This document shows, in pieces, positions 1 to 14,117 of a stretch of 64,000 nucleotides of DNA; the stretch's first letter is position 1; each line of letters begins with the position of its first letter. This DNA is from Rotaria socialis (Eukaryota; Rotifera; Eurotatoria; Philodinida; Philodinidae). The stretch is taken from assembly GCA_905331475.1 (NCBI GenBank), contig CAJNYU010001441.1:62001-126000 (forward strand). The letters run 5' to 3'. The position numbers and the translations under genes are program-made. The notes beneath the pieces were generated by a model. The model was given only the letters and a program-made list of their open reading frames with translations, was not told the DNA's origin and ran no database searches.

Positions 1-3000
1 CACCAAACCTACTGGTTTATGTTTACAAAAATATTACCTCGAATATCTTTTGCGAATTTTTTACACTCTTGGTCCATCTAGAATGAAAAAGAAACGAACT
101 AAATCAATTGATCGAAATGAAAATATCGAAAAATTACCGATTCAGCATTAATTTCACGCCATTTGGTTTTTTTCCAATCTTCAAATGTAGTTCGAACCAA
201 CAGAACGTAATCCCAAAGTTGCTTAAGCAATTTAATTTCTTTACGACATTGTTTAACTTGTTTAAAGTCCGGCACTGTGACTTCGAATAGAGCAGCTGAA
301 TCGTTTAACATTTGCATTTCACGTTCCATATTTGATATATCAAGATGACCTTGATCCAATTTCTTATAAACTTGTGCTTGATCATAGGCAAATGGCAAGT
401 CTTTGCGAAATTTCTCTCGAAATTCGTATTGTCGTACATCGAAATTGGCCACTTTTCGACGAAGATTTGCAACTTCATTCGTTTGTAATGGTGCTACTTG
501 CTGTTTAACATTCATTGAAAGTTTCTTTGTATTAGCCCATTTTTCTGGTAAAGCATTTAATCGTTCGTAAACATCATCATTGATTTCCTGTCCATAAGAT
601 TTAAGTAATTCAAGTTTTTGTTTCAATGGTTCAAACATAACATCAAATATAGGTTGTTTCTCACGTATAGCACCAAGATGACCCATTACTCCAACCAATG
701 AATCATAATCACCGTCACTTACAGTTACAGTCAGACCTTTATCATGTAGTTTGATGAAAGCAGCTAATTCTTGTAAACTGAAAAGAACAAAAAGCAGATG
801 TCAGATTAAAACTATTTTATTACCAGAGGAAACAAAAGGTAATAGAAATAGAAACGTGTAAATATACCCGAGGAAGATCTCAAACGGTTTTCAGGTAGTA
901 GTTTCTTAGCTTTACCCCTACGTGAACTTCTTTTGTTTACCTGTTTGTAACATCGTCCATGAGATGTTGTTTGAACATGAATGACCATTTTTTAGCGATA
1001 TTGAGTAGAGCTTGTTTGAACGGTCGAGAATCGACACGAAACCACTTATCTAATATTTTCGTATCTTCAAATTTACTAACTTCGTCGTAGATGCTTTCAT
1101 ATGCATCGACTTGTTCTTTGAATTGCTGTAATGTAGGTGGATTTTGTGGGACACCTTGGTCAGCGTTAGCTTCGATTTCTTCCTGTGTTAACACATGACC
1201 ATAAAGTAGAAATTGTCTCATGAATTCAGTTCGATCATCGACCCATAGATATGCATATTTATTGAATAGTGCTCGATATTCATTTGCTTTGCCTACAACA
1301 GCATGAACACGATCAATAAAATCAGTACGTAAATCACCTAAATCCTGCATGTGTTCGAGTGCATCTTGATAATTGGCTTGCTTTGTATGTGTAGCAAGAC
1401 GAGCAAATAATGAACCTTGTTTATAGATGGTATTAAGTAGATCTTCAATTAATTCTGAAAAAGTATTCTTATCATTTTCATCCATCGACGGATTAAATGA
1501 CATATTTGGTGCCTGAGAAAGAAAACGAATTCAATAAGATTTCAAATATTTACTAACGTAGGTATTACTTGTAATTGTAATTGCGATTCAAAAAGTGGAT
1601 CGGGATTCTGACCTGAATCTGTTTCACGTAAGAAGAACGTTAAATTACAATTAATTATTTTTCTAAATCCTTCTAAAACCATTTGATCAACATAATCAAC
1701 ATAATTTTTCCATGCATCACTATCATAATTTTCTACTTTAAGTAATTCACCATTTTCTTTTAATAGACCATTTATTTTCTTTCCTGTTTCATCTAATTCT
1801 TTGTAACGATTATTCAGACGCTGTTCTTTATCGTCTAAATAGAGTAACGTCGATTTTCCTTCTGATCGTTTGTACAATGGTACATCTTGCCAAGTTGACA
1901 TTAATCGTTGAATTTGCTCTACATTTGCTTTTGCATTATGTAAACGATTTTCTAAATCGTGGACTTCCGCACGAGTGGACTTTATGTAATCCCAAATCTC
2001 TAAAAAAAAAAAAATTTATATTTCATCGTTGATATATTTTGTGTGAAATAAAGGGATAGGGGTTTGGGCTGGTATGAATCAATTCGCTTTAATGGCAATG
2101 CAACAGACAAAGCTAACAAAGGGTACAAAATCCCGGGTCGATCAGCTTGGGTCGTACACAGCCGTTTGACCATAATTTACGACCGTTTGGTATGCACCGT
2201 TTTACCGTCGCCTTGCATTGTGCGAAAAACGATCGTATACGGTCGCATACTGAAATATTCGACCGCGTTACGGTCGTTAGTAGCCGTTTACGACATGGCG
2301 AAATACGGTCGTAATACGGTGCATGCCAAAACGTCAAATTACGGTCGGAAACGTTATAAAACGGTAGTATACGTTGCCGTATGCGGCCGATTACGGTCGT
2401 ATCAGATCGTCGTAATGTTCGTCCTGGGATATCATTGATTTGATTCAGTGAGAGGACGGTGGTCATCGTCCAAAATCGGTTTTCGAAGTATTTCAAGTGT
2501 CTTTAGTCTTAGTACGACCGAAAACAAATGGTGTGAGTATTTCGCGAGGGTGTGGCCGTGGTCAGTTCGCCGCCGGTGTTTTGATTGGTTGATTCCATTG
2601 AAACTTTATACATTTGAAATTGTGAATGAAGGTATATGCAAGCATCACAAAGCGGACAATACAATCATGCAAAACAAACCCTTATATGTTTTAGATTCAG
2701 TTCTGAATAATTCTACATATATATATATAATATATATACGATTAAAACATTAAATTGGCTGTTTAAAGAATTCATTTTTTTTCTTACAACAAGAAATTAA
2801 ACTCTACCTGCTGTGGACCATGATAGTTCTTTTTCTGCACGTAATAATTTTTTATCAATTTCTTCTAATTGTTTTTCCACGAGTGGTTTTTCGACATCGA
2901 GTATTGTAAGACGAATTTTATTGTAGGACTTTGTTGTATAGTCAAGATTAGTAACATAATTAACAAATTTTTCGTTTTCTTGATACATTTTCGTTGCTTC

Positions 3001-6000
3001 CTCGGGAACTTGATCACTACTGCCTGTTTTCGTTTGTTGCATATATTTAACTTCACGTAAAACACCGATAAGCTATTTGAGATAGAGAAGAAAAAAGAAC
3101 ATAGGAGTTAAATATTTCATTGTCCTTTTTTTTTCTAAATATAAACAAATTACTTGTGGATCGAAATTAGTTGTAATAATTTGTGAATCAGTATTTCGTG
3201 TGAGTAAGTTTTGTTTAAGATTGAAGTTAGCTGCTTGACCCACATTTTTCGACCAATCATCAAATATACTTTTAGCAAATTTATCGAGTAACTGAATTAG
3301 CTCTTCATATTTTGCTAAAGCACGTTTACCATCATCAGTTTCTTTAGCTCTAGGAAACAAATTTAAGCAAATTAACATTTTTTTTTCGCAAGTCAACTAA
3401 TAAGTTATATTTACGCATAATCAAGTTTGGTAAATGCATCGATTGGCTCATTGATACGAGCTTTCATTTCATCAACCCTATTTAAACGGAAAGTTCACAT
3501 GTTTATTTTTTCTATATACTTTACTAAAAGCAAAATTCACAACCCGATAGATATTCTGTGTCAAATGTGTTGTCCTGTTGTCGCACAGGAAATACTCACA
3601 TGCGAAAGTTTAATCAGCCTATATTCGATACACATTTCCAAGTAATTTTAGTGATAGGAAATATCTTGGCTTCGAAATTATTTCCGTCCCGAATTAGCTA
3701 CATACTTAATGGGAGGATATTTTCTGAATACTTTTTTAATTTCTAATTGATTAGCTTCGAAAGAACGATTTTTCTTACCATTCTATTGAACCTGCAATGG
3801 GTGGTTTATTTCGATGTAGCTCTATTGTTCCATGTTCTTTCTTAAAAGCCATTTGTTTTTCGTAAATATCATGGCAAGCGTCAATTTCTTGTTCGACAAG
3901 AAGAGTTACACGATGGTAATTTCGTACGAATGCTTCCCGAATAGTTGGTCTTTCAAGCATTGAACCGAGAATTGAAATAAGTTTAAATTGACTAGTAAGA
4001 CTATTTGAATCATCAAATGCTTGATTGATAATAGCAGCTAGTTTAAGTTCCATATCTTTAAGAAAATGTTTAAAATGTGCAATATCTTCGAGAAATTCCT
4101 AATAAGAAAAATAATAAATTTATTCTTCATTCGTTTTATTTCATAGAAATAAACATACGATGCAAGCTGGATCTAATGGATCGTATTTTTTGTTACTCAT
4201 TTTTTCAAATTCTTCTTTGAATAGTTCAAAAATATTTAACACAAGTGAACTAAGTGTTTTGCCTTTGACACCTGAAATATTAAAATAGAAACTAAAGCAA
4301 GTCGAACGCTAATTTGTTTGTCTAACCTCCAATTTCGACTTTTTCCAAACGAAGAAATTCAGCAGCTGTTTGAAATAGATCTTGAATAATTCGTACACGT
4401 TCCATGAATTTATCCCATTTAGCAAAAACTAATTTCGGTGCAAAATCGAATTCTTTCACTGGTTCACCATCTTTAAAATAGTTCTTCATCTTATTTTTGT
4501 ACGTTGTATATGCTGATTGATATGCTTCGAGTGAACGGACAGTTACATTGATTTTTTCCATTGATTCATCGGGTTCACCTTTAAATAAATCGATGGGTTC
4601 CATGAATTCTGAAGCCTATCAAATTTGAAAACGCAAAGAAAATACATATGATCTATATCGAAAATTAAGTTCATACTTGTTTCATAACAAGATTGTTTAG
4701 TTCTTGTAATAGAACAATGATTCGAGCTGGTCGTCGATATGCTTTACAATTTGCCCACATAAGACAAACTGTATGAAACATAGGTCCAAATATCGGTTCT
4801 GTTTCACCAAAATCTGTTGTTTCAAGGCCATCAAAATGCTGAGAAACTGGTTTAAGGAAAATATCGATTTCTTTTGCTTCCTCTAATGCTTCGCTAACAT
4901 CATTCAATAGCGATTCAAAGGCTGGATAATAACTTGAATTTGTTTTTCGTAACAGTTCAGCCATTTTTTTCACTCGTGCATCATTTAACTAAACGCAACG
5001 AAAAACAAAGAGTTTTAGTATTTGACGAAAAAGAAAACTGTTCAGTACTAACTTGCTCATGAATATTAAGTAAATTCGTATAACGTGATTTCCAGAATTC
5101 GACTTCAATGCCAGGACGTGGACTACCACCATCAAGTAATGCTTGTGATGAATCTTTTTTTAGCACATCTTGAACTTGATGTGACCATTCGATAACAACG
5201 GACTCAATTGCATGTAATAAATTACTATCAACTGCAGCAGCATGCCCACTCTCTTGTTGCCCACTTGTAGAGTCATCTGTTGCACGTTCAGCACCGGCAG
5301 GAACTGGTAAAAGTGTTTTTCCTAAAAATCACAACGGATATTAGATTAGCGAGAAACTATAATTTGTAGAATTATCTATGAAGGACTTTGCTAGTTTTTA
5401 TTATTATTCACGATTGACTCGACTTATTAATAGTTTTGTCTATGTTGCTAAGAAACCAAATGTCTTCGTCGATCTTAGTTACTCATGACAAAGAGAAAAC
5501 TTTTTTTCTTTGTCGCATTCTTACAGTACATTTATAGATTTTTATACCGTAGCAACCAATCGAGTTGAACGACTGTAAAGTAGATCGATAAAAAAATCAA
5601 CAAACCTTTCATTTGTCCATTTAAAATATGTACTTTGTTTTTAATGCCCAGTGCGTGACGAAGAATGTCTTGTGAAAGTACTTTCGGCCATGCTTCATTA
5701 TTTGATGGATTTTGAAGAATAGGAATAAGTAACTAAATAATGAGAGGGAAAAAATATTTTAACAATAAAAAAAAGACGGGAAATGATTATCATCATCATA
5801 CTTCATCGACCATAGCTGAAAGTTGATCGACTGGCGATGTTGATAGATCACCGTACATCATAACATCCCGTAAGATGGAATCTCTCGGAATGTTTTCACG
5901 TTTTTTTTTGATAAAATAACATGATTTATTTTTCAATACATTTGGAAAAACTACCGTTGGTTGAAGCGAACCAGCTGCTGTATATTGAACGACAAGTATC

Positions 6001-6179
6001 GGTGAATCAGCTTTATCGAAGAATTCATGTAGAATAATTTTATTTTCTTCCAAATTGTACATTTTAGCAAATTTATCTGATTTAAGTTTAAGCGTTTTGA
6101 GAACATAATCGGCCACGAAATAAATTCGTGGATCGTTCAATTCAAGATCTTCAGCCATTCTTTTGTTTGTCTCAAACAA
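1..6179 (-). CDS. DNAH9/11/17-like: Axonemal dynein heavy chain, outer-arm beta class (5' part)
   Basis: Motor subunit of ciliary outer dynein arms. Only the N-terminal tail (DHC_N1) and the start of the next region are present; the gene runs off the left edge. The start is ATG at 6179. The first exon (6179-5802) holds 'CYFIKKKR' and 'SPVDQLSAMVDE'; the second (5732-5606) joins to the third (5321-5053) to read 'GKTLLPVPAGAE', a signature of the DNAH9/11/17 (sea-urchin beta chain) group as I know it. Further exons read 'RLEKVEIGGVKGKTLS', 'GSMLERPTIREAF' and, near 40-80, 'MDQECKKFAKDIR', all in collinear order for this family. About 15 exons are joined by short GT..AG introns. Two introns are long: 2000-2807 (808 bases, with a foldback insert) and about 3480-3781. 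No lesion was seen. Family assignment is firm; which of DNAH9/11/17 is not decided. Confidence 0.93.
2130..2430. repeat. Imperfect foldback (long palindrome) in dynein intron
   Basis: The block lies in an 808-base intron and is visibly richer in G+C than its surroundings. The left edge 'atcccgggtcga' pairs imperfectly with the right edge 'tcgtcctgggat'; inside, the left arm 'ggtatgcaccg' matches the complement of 'cggtgcatgcc' in the right arm, with the centre near 2280. The heptamer ACGGTCG or its complement recurs (near 2180, 2253, 2273, 2306, 2340 and 2392). A non-autonomous foldback or MITE-like insertion is the simplest reading. No target duplication was found. Confidence 0.6.
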
Positions 6180-8358
6180 ATGAAAACAGCTGTTGTTTTG
6201 AATGTATAAAGTTTAGTACTGATAGAGAATACTAATTGAAACCTTTGAATGTTTTCTTCTTACGAGACGACAAGACGATGCTAAAGGAGAGAGAGAAAAA
6301 AGAAACTGAAAAGAAAGTATCGATCGACTGAGAAACACAGTTACGACGACAACGAGCGAAATATTTTTAAAAAAACTTTTCTCACTCTACATTTAATGCA
6401 ATATATATATATATATATATATATATCTACACGCTATTCTCTTAGCTAACAGTTTCTCCACTTTACCTTTCAGTTAAAATGAATGAATGAATGAGAACAA
6501 AGCAAAAGAGAAAAGAGAACAAATAACAAACGATCTCACCACCTCCTAACTTCATAACAATCGGTTTCTATGTATACAGATGAACTGTTGTTGTTTTATG
6601 AAGCTTCAATTTATTCCATTATTGAAAAAAAAACGAGAGAAAGAACGAAAAAAGTAAACGACATGTTCTGTTGACATTTATTGATTGCATGAGAAATACC
6701 ACTTGGAATGAGAAAAATCAATCGTGATGTAACGTACTGGTAGAATCCGTATGAATACAGTTACCATATTGATGATTGATCAGTGATGAATTGAAAATTA
6801 ATGACGAATAGTGCAATATAGTTTGAGTTTCAAGCACACTATGCAAATAAAATACTCTCCTCTGTAAAAGAGTATAGTCATCAAGGATAAATCAATTTTT
6901 TTATGTGACAATAGAAAAAAAGTATTGATATCGAATTCAGTACATTTTAAACATGATTCCGTGGATGGCAGTTGACTTAGATTGATTCAAATATTATATC
7001 CGGCTTCTATTTGTATATGTATATGAACTTGCCAAATCAGATCTATGCAGCGAAATTAGTTGCGAAGACTTTCTGTCTATTGAAAACTTCTGATCATTCT
7101 CCCGTGTTAATCTATACAAGCGTGAACAGTTACCAATGAAATAAGGGTTCCGTATTTTTCTTGCGTGATAAAAAGAAAAAGAAGAAATGAAAACTGAAAA
7201 GTTCCGTTGGTTAAATACATGCAATGAAAATAGAGCCCTTTTTTCTAATGACTTTCTTGTTTTGTTAACATCAATCAGCAATCTTTGACTCGCCAATGAG
7301 ACAGTATAGAATCTTTTTTCTCTTATTTGTACAAAAATCAATTTATTATTATTTTCTCTGTATTAAATGTATGTAAAAGATTTTCTTTCTATTTCAGCCA
7401 ACAACTGTTTCGCAAATAATATTTGAAGCGCCTATTCAAATCTTTCATACTGATGTATGTCGAATAGCATAAATATTTGAGTTAATGCAAAAGAAAATAG
7501 TACAATAAATAAATATGTTGAGAAATTCTAGGGTTCCTCTACTGAAACAAATGTAGGAGCGCTACACTCGTGTCGTTCGCATTGGACGGAAAACATTGAT
7601 CTTGAATATATATTCATCGATGTAAATTAGTTATAATTAGCCAGATTTTTCTAATTACTTATTTTCATAATTTTTTGTGGAATTTTTATTATTAAGTTAA
7701 AACAGTTTTCGAACGTTTGACACCAACATCTTGTGGTTTATTTTCTTATTGAAAGATATGATTTGGTGAATATAAGAATCGCAGAAACATTTCGGGTAGC
7801 ACTTAAAAAAAAAGACAGAAATGAAGCTGAAAGCGAACAAACGCTATTTATATTTTTTTGATCTACTACGTACATAATATTTAAGATGATGACTATCAGT
7901 TATAGTTTTCCGATTCCCTTCGGTTATTCATTTTATTTTCGAGCTTCTAATATTATTTAAGCCTTTAAAAATATTTCGTTGTCCCGTCTATTCTCAGGGG
8001 ACCGGGGGGAGATGGCGAACGCCGGGTAGTCGAACTGGTAGATCCGCCAGTGACTCTATTTTGAATACAACCGACTGTAGTATGAAGTCCTATAACATGC
8101 AAAACTATGACCGCTTCAGAGTACTTATTTGACCCGAACATCGGAATGATTTAGTAGAAAATAACAGTTTGATTTCTATCAAATATAGTATTCATGTTTT
8201 GATTTTTATTGGAAAATAATTCATCTTACAATAAATGTACACATATCAGCAAGCAATCTACCACGATCGATGTCAAATGTATAGAAATATCTTTTTTTTG
8301 GAACGAAAAAACCAGATATCTGACGATGACAATGATTTGTTTGAATTGTAATGAACGA
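6180..8358. other. Intergenic, dynein 5' flank to SETDB1 3' end
   Basis: About 2.2 kb without a gene that I recognise. It should carry the dynein promoter on its left side. It holds an (AT)n run, many poly-A/T tracts and a small island of unusually high G+C near 7985-8060 of unknown origin. A 115-codon minus-strand open frame at 6994-7341 has no recognisable motif and biased composition. Confidence 0.6.
6401..6426. repeat. (AT)n microsatellite
   Basis: Thirteen perfect AT units about 220 bases upstream of the dynein start codon. Confidence 0.9.
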
Positions 8359-10693
8359 CTAGAGGACTCGACGGCGGCATTCAGATGAGCCACAATTACA
8401 ATCCATTCGACGGCCGGCTATTTCACCTACTGTATAGTTATAATCCCAACTGAAAAAAAAACAGAGAAAAATAAATAGAAAAACCTATTTCATTTTCTTT
8501 GTCTCATACCATAATTCTGTTCCTGCTCGAATTGTTTTCGTAGTGAAAAATCCAATCCATGGAAAATGAATATCATGTGTCTAAAAATATAATTTAATTG
8601 CTGCAACAAGAAAGAAATCTTTATCTTACATCAACAAAAACATTTTGAACAGCAATATTTGGCGAACATGAATGATTAAAATATCGTCCAATATTACCGA
8701 CTAATTTCGCATCAAGTGTATAGACAACTCCGTCATAATCCGGTAGTAATGTTCGGTTTAATATCGAGTTTTTTTCTTTCGTTTCAGCTGTTGAATTTGA
8801 TGTTTTCTTTCGTTCTTTTTTATTGTTTGCATCACGGGAACGTAAACTTTCTAAACGTTTATTCGCTAAATTCAATAGAAATTAGCTTTTTGGAAATATT
8901 TTAATAAAATTCTTTACTTGATTCAGCATTTGATGAAGGCAATTTATTTTCTTCGTCCTCATCGCTATCTGATGAGAAATTAGCATCGCTTTTCTCATTG
9001 TCGTCGTCTTCTTCGTCGGAATCATTATTAATATTCTTGAAAAAAATAAAACTAATTCGCAAATTCGTCTAACAAAAATATGCTCACCTCAAAAAAATCT
9101 AAATCAGCTTGATATTCATCGCCAATTAGTTTGCCTCGTTCATCTGCTTGTTCACTCGTAAATATTTCACCTGAGTAAACACTAATAAAAGTTCCTAATG
9201 GAAGATCATGCAAGGTTCGAACACCCCAACCTCGACCTATAGTTTTAAATAACTATTAAAAAAAGAAAAGAACGATTTATAAAAACAACCGAACAGTTTT
9301 AATGAAGCTAAATACTTGAAGCTGTGCAATAATTCCATTTTGAACAACCCGATTCGAACATGTTTCTTTGTTACAAGGGCATTTATTATTACATTCATAG
9401 ATGCCACCGGGAACATTTTTATGTAAACGTCGAAAACCATAACCAATTTGATAGAGAATTTCAGCTTGACTTTTATTTTTTGCTTTCATTGATTTGACAC
9501 GTTCATCACCAACTAATTCAGCATATTTCAATGTACGTAACCAACCTATTTAAAATGTAAAGCGATATATAATTTCGATGTACAAACACACCCATCCGTT
9601 CTTTGAGAAGTTTTATCATGAAAAATCGCCCTCGATTTTACACTTTCAGTAGCTTAAATTGATACGGACAAATCAAATAGTTCTATCAACTTCTTTACTT
9701 CACATATTTTCAATAGTAACCTCATTCTCTAATAGAGAGAATGATTATCATTAAATATAGATCAATCTGATATTTCCTGAGTTAGTTTTGAGTGAATCAA
9801 TATTTCGGAAATTCATTTCATGTGAAAAAAGACTTTTCGATTCAACTAGAAACACACAATGGCAAAAGCTATCTGTCTACTCTTAAATCATTTTAGATAA
9901 AAAAAAAACAACTTACAAGCACATCGAGTTCTATCTCTACAACCATCCGTACACGAACAGCACGTCATTGTCGGTTCATTAGTTATCAGATTAACGCCTT
10001 CCACTGGTGTACGTTCAACGCGATAAGTAAGCGCACTTGGATTATCATTATCAACTTCATTGACAGCCATAATTGGCACATTTTCTTGTCCATCTGATAT
10101 ATCAGAACTTATAACTCTGCCATCGCAAGAAAAAGTTTGTTTTATATTAACCAAACTATCAAATACAAAGAGTTCAATTGATAGTTGAGATTTCGTGACA
10201 TAAAGATATCTATCAACTTGAATCTCATTGAATAATTTTCTGCCACCTAAAATTAAGAATTAAATGAAAATAATCAGGAAAAAAAAAGAATTTACATGGT
10301 GCACAGTAGATAATTATTGGACGTGAATTTTTAACACGAATATCATTTGCTTTTCTTATTCGTACTGTCTCAAGTATTGTCCATTGACATGCTATTGGTT
10401 TTAAGAATGGATTCATTGTTCTTGGCAATTGACCAAAATATTTCTCTGCATACATAACACATTTATTGGAACAATAATGTGGAATGAAATCTTTGGAATA
10501 CTGCAAAAGAAAATTTTCAGCTAATTCAAGAAATAATGGATTCATGACAAGCTTTGTATTTGTCTATGAAAATAAAAAAGAGAAAAAGATCGATTGAATT
10601 AATATAAAAATTAAGAAAAACAAACATGATTAGCACGTGATGGCACTGACGTAATAACAAGATTTGACAGTGATGAGGTTGTTCTTGCTATCG

Positions 10694-10725
<32 letters not shown>

Positions 10726-13642
10726 GGCAGTGGTAGTGGTGTATTGTTGTGTTGATGTGATCGGAGTGTACGAGATTCGGTTTCTATTGATGAAGTTTGT
10801 TTTACATCGTGTTGAGATTCTACTCGTGCTCGTTTTACAGATCCTAAATAGTATTTCAAAATAAAAATATTAAAATTTCTGTTCAAGAGAAGATTGAAAA
10901 CTACGGAGTCATCTTGCGAAAGTTTTAAAACTTTACTTATTAGAAGAGCGTCTTCCATTTAGCAAAATATGATTTCTACTGTATTAAAGTGGTTATAACG
11001 AAAGTCGATATGAAAGATTTCATAGATAATCTTTGATTATCATCTAAGAAAGTTATATTCAGAAAAGATAGAAGAAGAAAAACTCCATAAATGAGATCGC
11101 TTAGACATATATTACAGAGAAAATTTTATGAGACATGAGTTTTTGCATTTAATTCATTCTGTATGTCGATACCGGTGGACGTCTATTCATCATGAAATTT
11201 TGCCGAAGGAAATCATATTTAGTCTGGTAGAATAGATTGTAATCAAGATTTTTACTCCGATCATTTGGATCAAACCGTTATTGAAAAACAAAAACCGAAA
11301 GACGATCGTAGCTCAAATAGATAAAAACTAACTTATTTCATCAATTAATTGTTCCGCAGTTCGACCACATTTTGTTCTCATTTGATCATTGAGACAAATA
11401 ATTTCCGGTGCATTTGATCTTCGTGCTGACAGATGCTGTCTAGCTGATTGCTTACGAAAACCACCATTATCATTACTATTTTGTGTTGTATAATAATTAT
11501 TCATTTGTTCGATTAATGTTGAACCACGATAAATCCAAAAACGTTGTCTAGTATTACTTAATTCAATTAACATCATTGAACAATCGATTTGTATGACCAT
11601 AGCTTGTAAAAATACATTCCTAGTGATAAATAACGGATTTCGTATTTTAACAATTGTGCCTTCTTTAGCACGTAGCATCATACGTTCCGGATAGGACTTG
11701 AAATAGCTATTAAGAAAATCATTTTCATATTCAAATTTTTGATCTAAACATATATGAATATCCGATGATGAATGATAACTAGCTGATATGTTTGCTGTAT
11801 CATCCGTGAAAAATATTAAACAACGGTATTGATTATTTTTTCCTGGTTCCTCACCAATTAATCCGAAGCGATGCCTTTTCGTTTGACCATCAATAATAAG
11901 TACACGTAATTTCAATGGTAAAATAATGTTCTTTTCACATGATTGAGCAAAATAAAGATATTTCGTTGGAATATCATAAGTTTTGTTCGTTTTTTCTTCA
12001 AGAATATTTATTACATTTGTATGAATTAAATCAGCAACAAATTTATTAACTATGCCTTTTGTTGGTAATTGTAAATTGTGATCATTTTTAATAATAACTT
12101 CTGTACGTATATAAACCATATGTACTGGTTTATAATTAATATAAATCGGTTGTGCTGGTGTCGAACTTATATGTATAATTGAATCATCAACGATATTCGG
12201 ACTATTTTCAAATAATAAAAACAATTTTTGTATTATTTCATTATTTTTCTTTAATTGTTTAGATATTTCATCGATCTTAAATTGATTTAATTGTTCTAAT
12301 TCATAGATAATAGCATGAAAATAATGAACAGAAAAACCATTTTGGAAATTTTCTTTGAGATAGTTAATGAAAGAGTCGAAAATTGATTTTGAACTTGATT
12401 CGGATTTGATTTTATTAGTTAAATTGTGATCAGCGAAAAATATATCATCTACTTCTAAATAACGTTTCATACATAATTTACTGAATGTTTCTAACCATTT
12501 GGAATCTAGTTTTTGTCGATTTATTGAAGAAAATAATAAACGATAGTCGTCGTCATTTAATAAGTCGAGTAAACGAAGTAAAATCGGTTCAATGGCGGAT
12601 GAATTACGGAGTTTTCCTAAATAAGAAAATTTTATTGAGTTTTAGAAAACTAGTTCATGTTAGAAATAGATGAAGGTTTTATCCTTATTGGAAACCGAGA
12701 TCTTTGAAATTTTTGGATAGATAATTAAACAGTAAGTATTTTTCTTTTTCTTTCTTCGATAGAATATAATTTCGGAATCGTTTTCTACAGGCCGGGTCGA
12801 AACTGAGAGTGTTAGAACTATGAGCTTTTTAAAACAGTGAATAGGTGACGGGAATTAGGTAAGAAATTGAAATTTTAAGCTTTACAATAGAAATATTTAT
12901 TCTTTCGAATTCCCTCAAGGAAACATTTTTCTAAAATTTCCCCAACGTCCATTAATGCAAACAAATCGATTCCGTATCTCTACGAGACCGACGTCGAGAA
13001 AATGCAATCACTTAAATTGCGCAACCTAGAAACTTAAATATGCATATCGAAATGTTTTGTTTTAAATTATAAAAACTGAATAAATATTCAGTTGGGTAAG
13101 ATTTTTTGATCTCTGTAGACGACATAAAACATATGTCGTATTCTTTATTAGCAATGAATTATTCGTCAAAAACAAGAAATCTTAGATTGAGTTTTAATTT
13201 CCGGAGCATAATCAAGTCTTCTATTTTTTTTTGAATTGACAGCTTGATGTCCCTTGCTAACAAGTTAATGCAAACCTCTTGACTATTGTCACGTATTATT
13301 TGAATATGAACTTCCATAAATGATGCCATCTTAGGTCAAATAGTATTCGTTTCTATTCAGATCGAGCAGATCATTTCATTTTGATAGACAAATCCCTCAA
13401 TAGGACATTGAAAATTTATTATCGTAACCTTGATTTCGGAAAGTTTGTTTTTCTAACTACGTCTTTACTTACGTAAATATTGTTGTTCATCATCGAATGG
13501 CTTTAAGACACTCTCAATATCCATTCTAAATCAAATAAAAAAAAAACAACATCAATCTATCAATACTGTGACATTCTCCATCGTCTTATTTTTCCCATTG
13601 GCCTTACCGTAACGAACTAAATCTTTGTCCTTCATTTGGCAT
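8359..13642 (-). CDS. SETDB1: Histone-lysine N-methyltransferase SETDB1-type
   Basis: Nuclear H3K9 methyltransferase. The first exon (13642-13608, '[12 protein letters not shown]') joins in frame through 13525-13473 to the large exon 12616-11333. That exon carries the Tudor region: 'RCLIFFTDD', '[12 protein letters not shown]', 'MMLIEL', '[13 protein letters not shown]'. Next come a Thr-rich linker, the MBD-like region ('[17 protein letters not shown]' across a splice), cysteine-rich pre-SET ('[16 protein letters not shown]' and '[18 protein letters not shown]'), SET part 1 ('[18 protein letters not shown]'), an acidic insert, SET part 2 ('[14 protein letters not shown]', '[13 protein letters not shown]') and post-SET '[11 protein letters not shown]' just before TAG. 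The acidic insert splitting SET is the SETDB1/eggless hallmark, and the catalytic NHSCxPN and post-SET cysteines are intact. Introns include 10844-11332 (489 bases) and about 9548-9905. Confidence 0.93.
10693..10725. repeat. Coding (GTT)n trinucleotide run
   Basis: Eleven GTT units on the plus strand are read on the minus strand as eleven consecutive Thr codons in the linker before the MBD-like region of the SETDB1 gene. Such runs are prone to length polymorphism. Confidence 0.85.
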
Positions 13643-14117
13643 CTTGTTTCTCCAAAAGATCTAAAAATTGTTTGATTACCAAAATGGTCACAAGACAATT
13701 ACGAAAAAACTCTTTTCCTTTTTAGTTGTGGTTTTCTTTTTAATATGATCATCTCGTTTGTCAACGCAAAAAAGTGTCAAACGAGCACAAAACAAAGAAT
13801 GATAAATAATTGTTTTCTTTAAACAGACGACAAAAACAATTACACATACGTCTAAGAAACAAGTAATGAAAAAAAAACAAAAAACAAGCGCTTAATAGAC
13901 ATTCGTCATTGCTCAATAGTGAACGCAGCAGATATAATTTAAAAGAAAATTGCGCGATGAATAAACAAAAGCTGTTTTTAAATTTGTTTACACGAATATT
14001 TTACATAGATATCTTTCAAGGAAACGGAGAAAAAAAAAGAACTTTTGGTTGAGATTTTCAAACGAAAACTGTTCAAACTGTTTAATATATTAAAAAATAA
14101 AATAATAACATTCATCT
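13643..14117. other. Spacer, RSBN1 3' end to SETDB1 5' end
   Basis: A 475-base AT-rich spacer between two minus-strand genes. It must hold the SETDB1 promoter and the RSBN1 polyadenylation region; I saw no distinct motif. Confidence 0.6.

Noticed and set aside
2064..2753. Open frames of about 100-127 codons on both strands in the dynein intron
   Set aside because: They come from the raised G+C and palindromic structure of the foldback; mirrored frames on both strands and no protein motif.
6994..7341. 115-codon minus-strand open frame
   Set aside because: No motif, Phe/Ser/Arg-skewed composition, no plausible splice partners; expected by chance in 2.2 kb of AT-rich DNA.
7985..8060. GC-rich patch resembling a structured RNA gene
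   Set aside because: I could not fold a tRNA cloverleaf or find A/B box promoters; left as an unexplained composition island.
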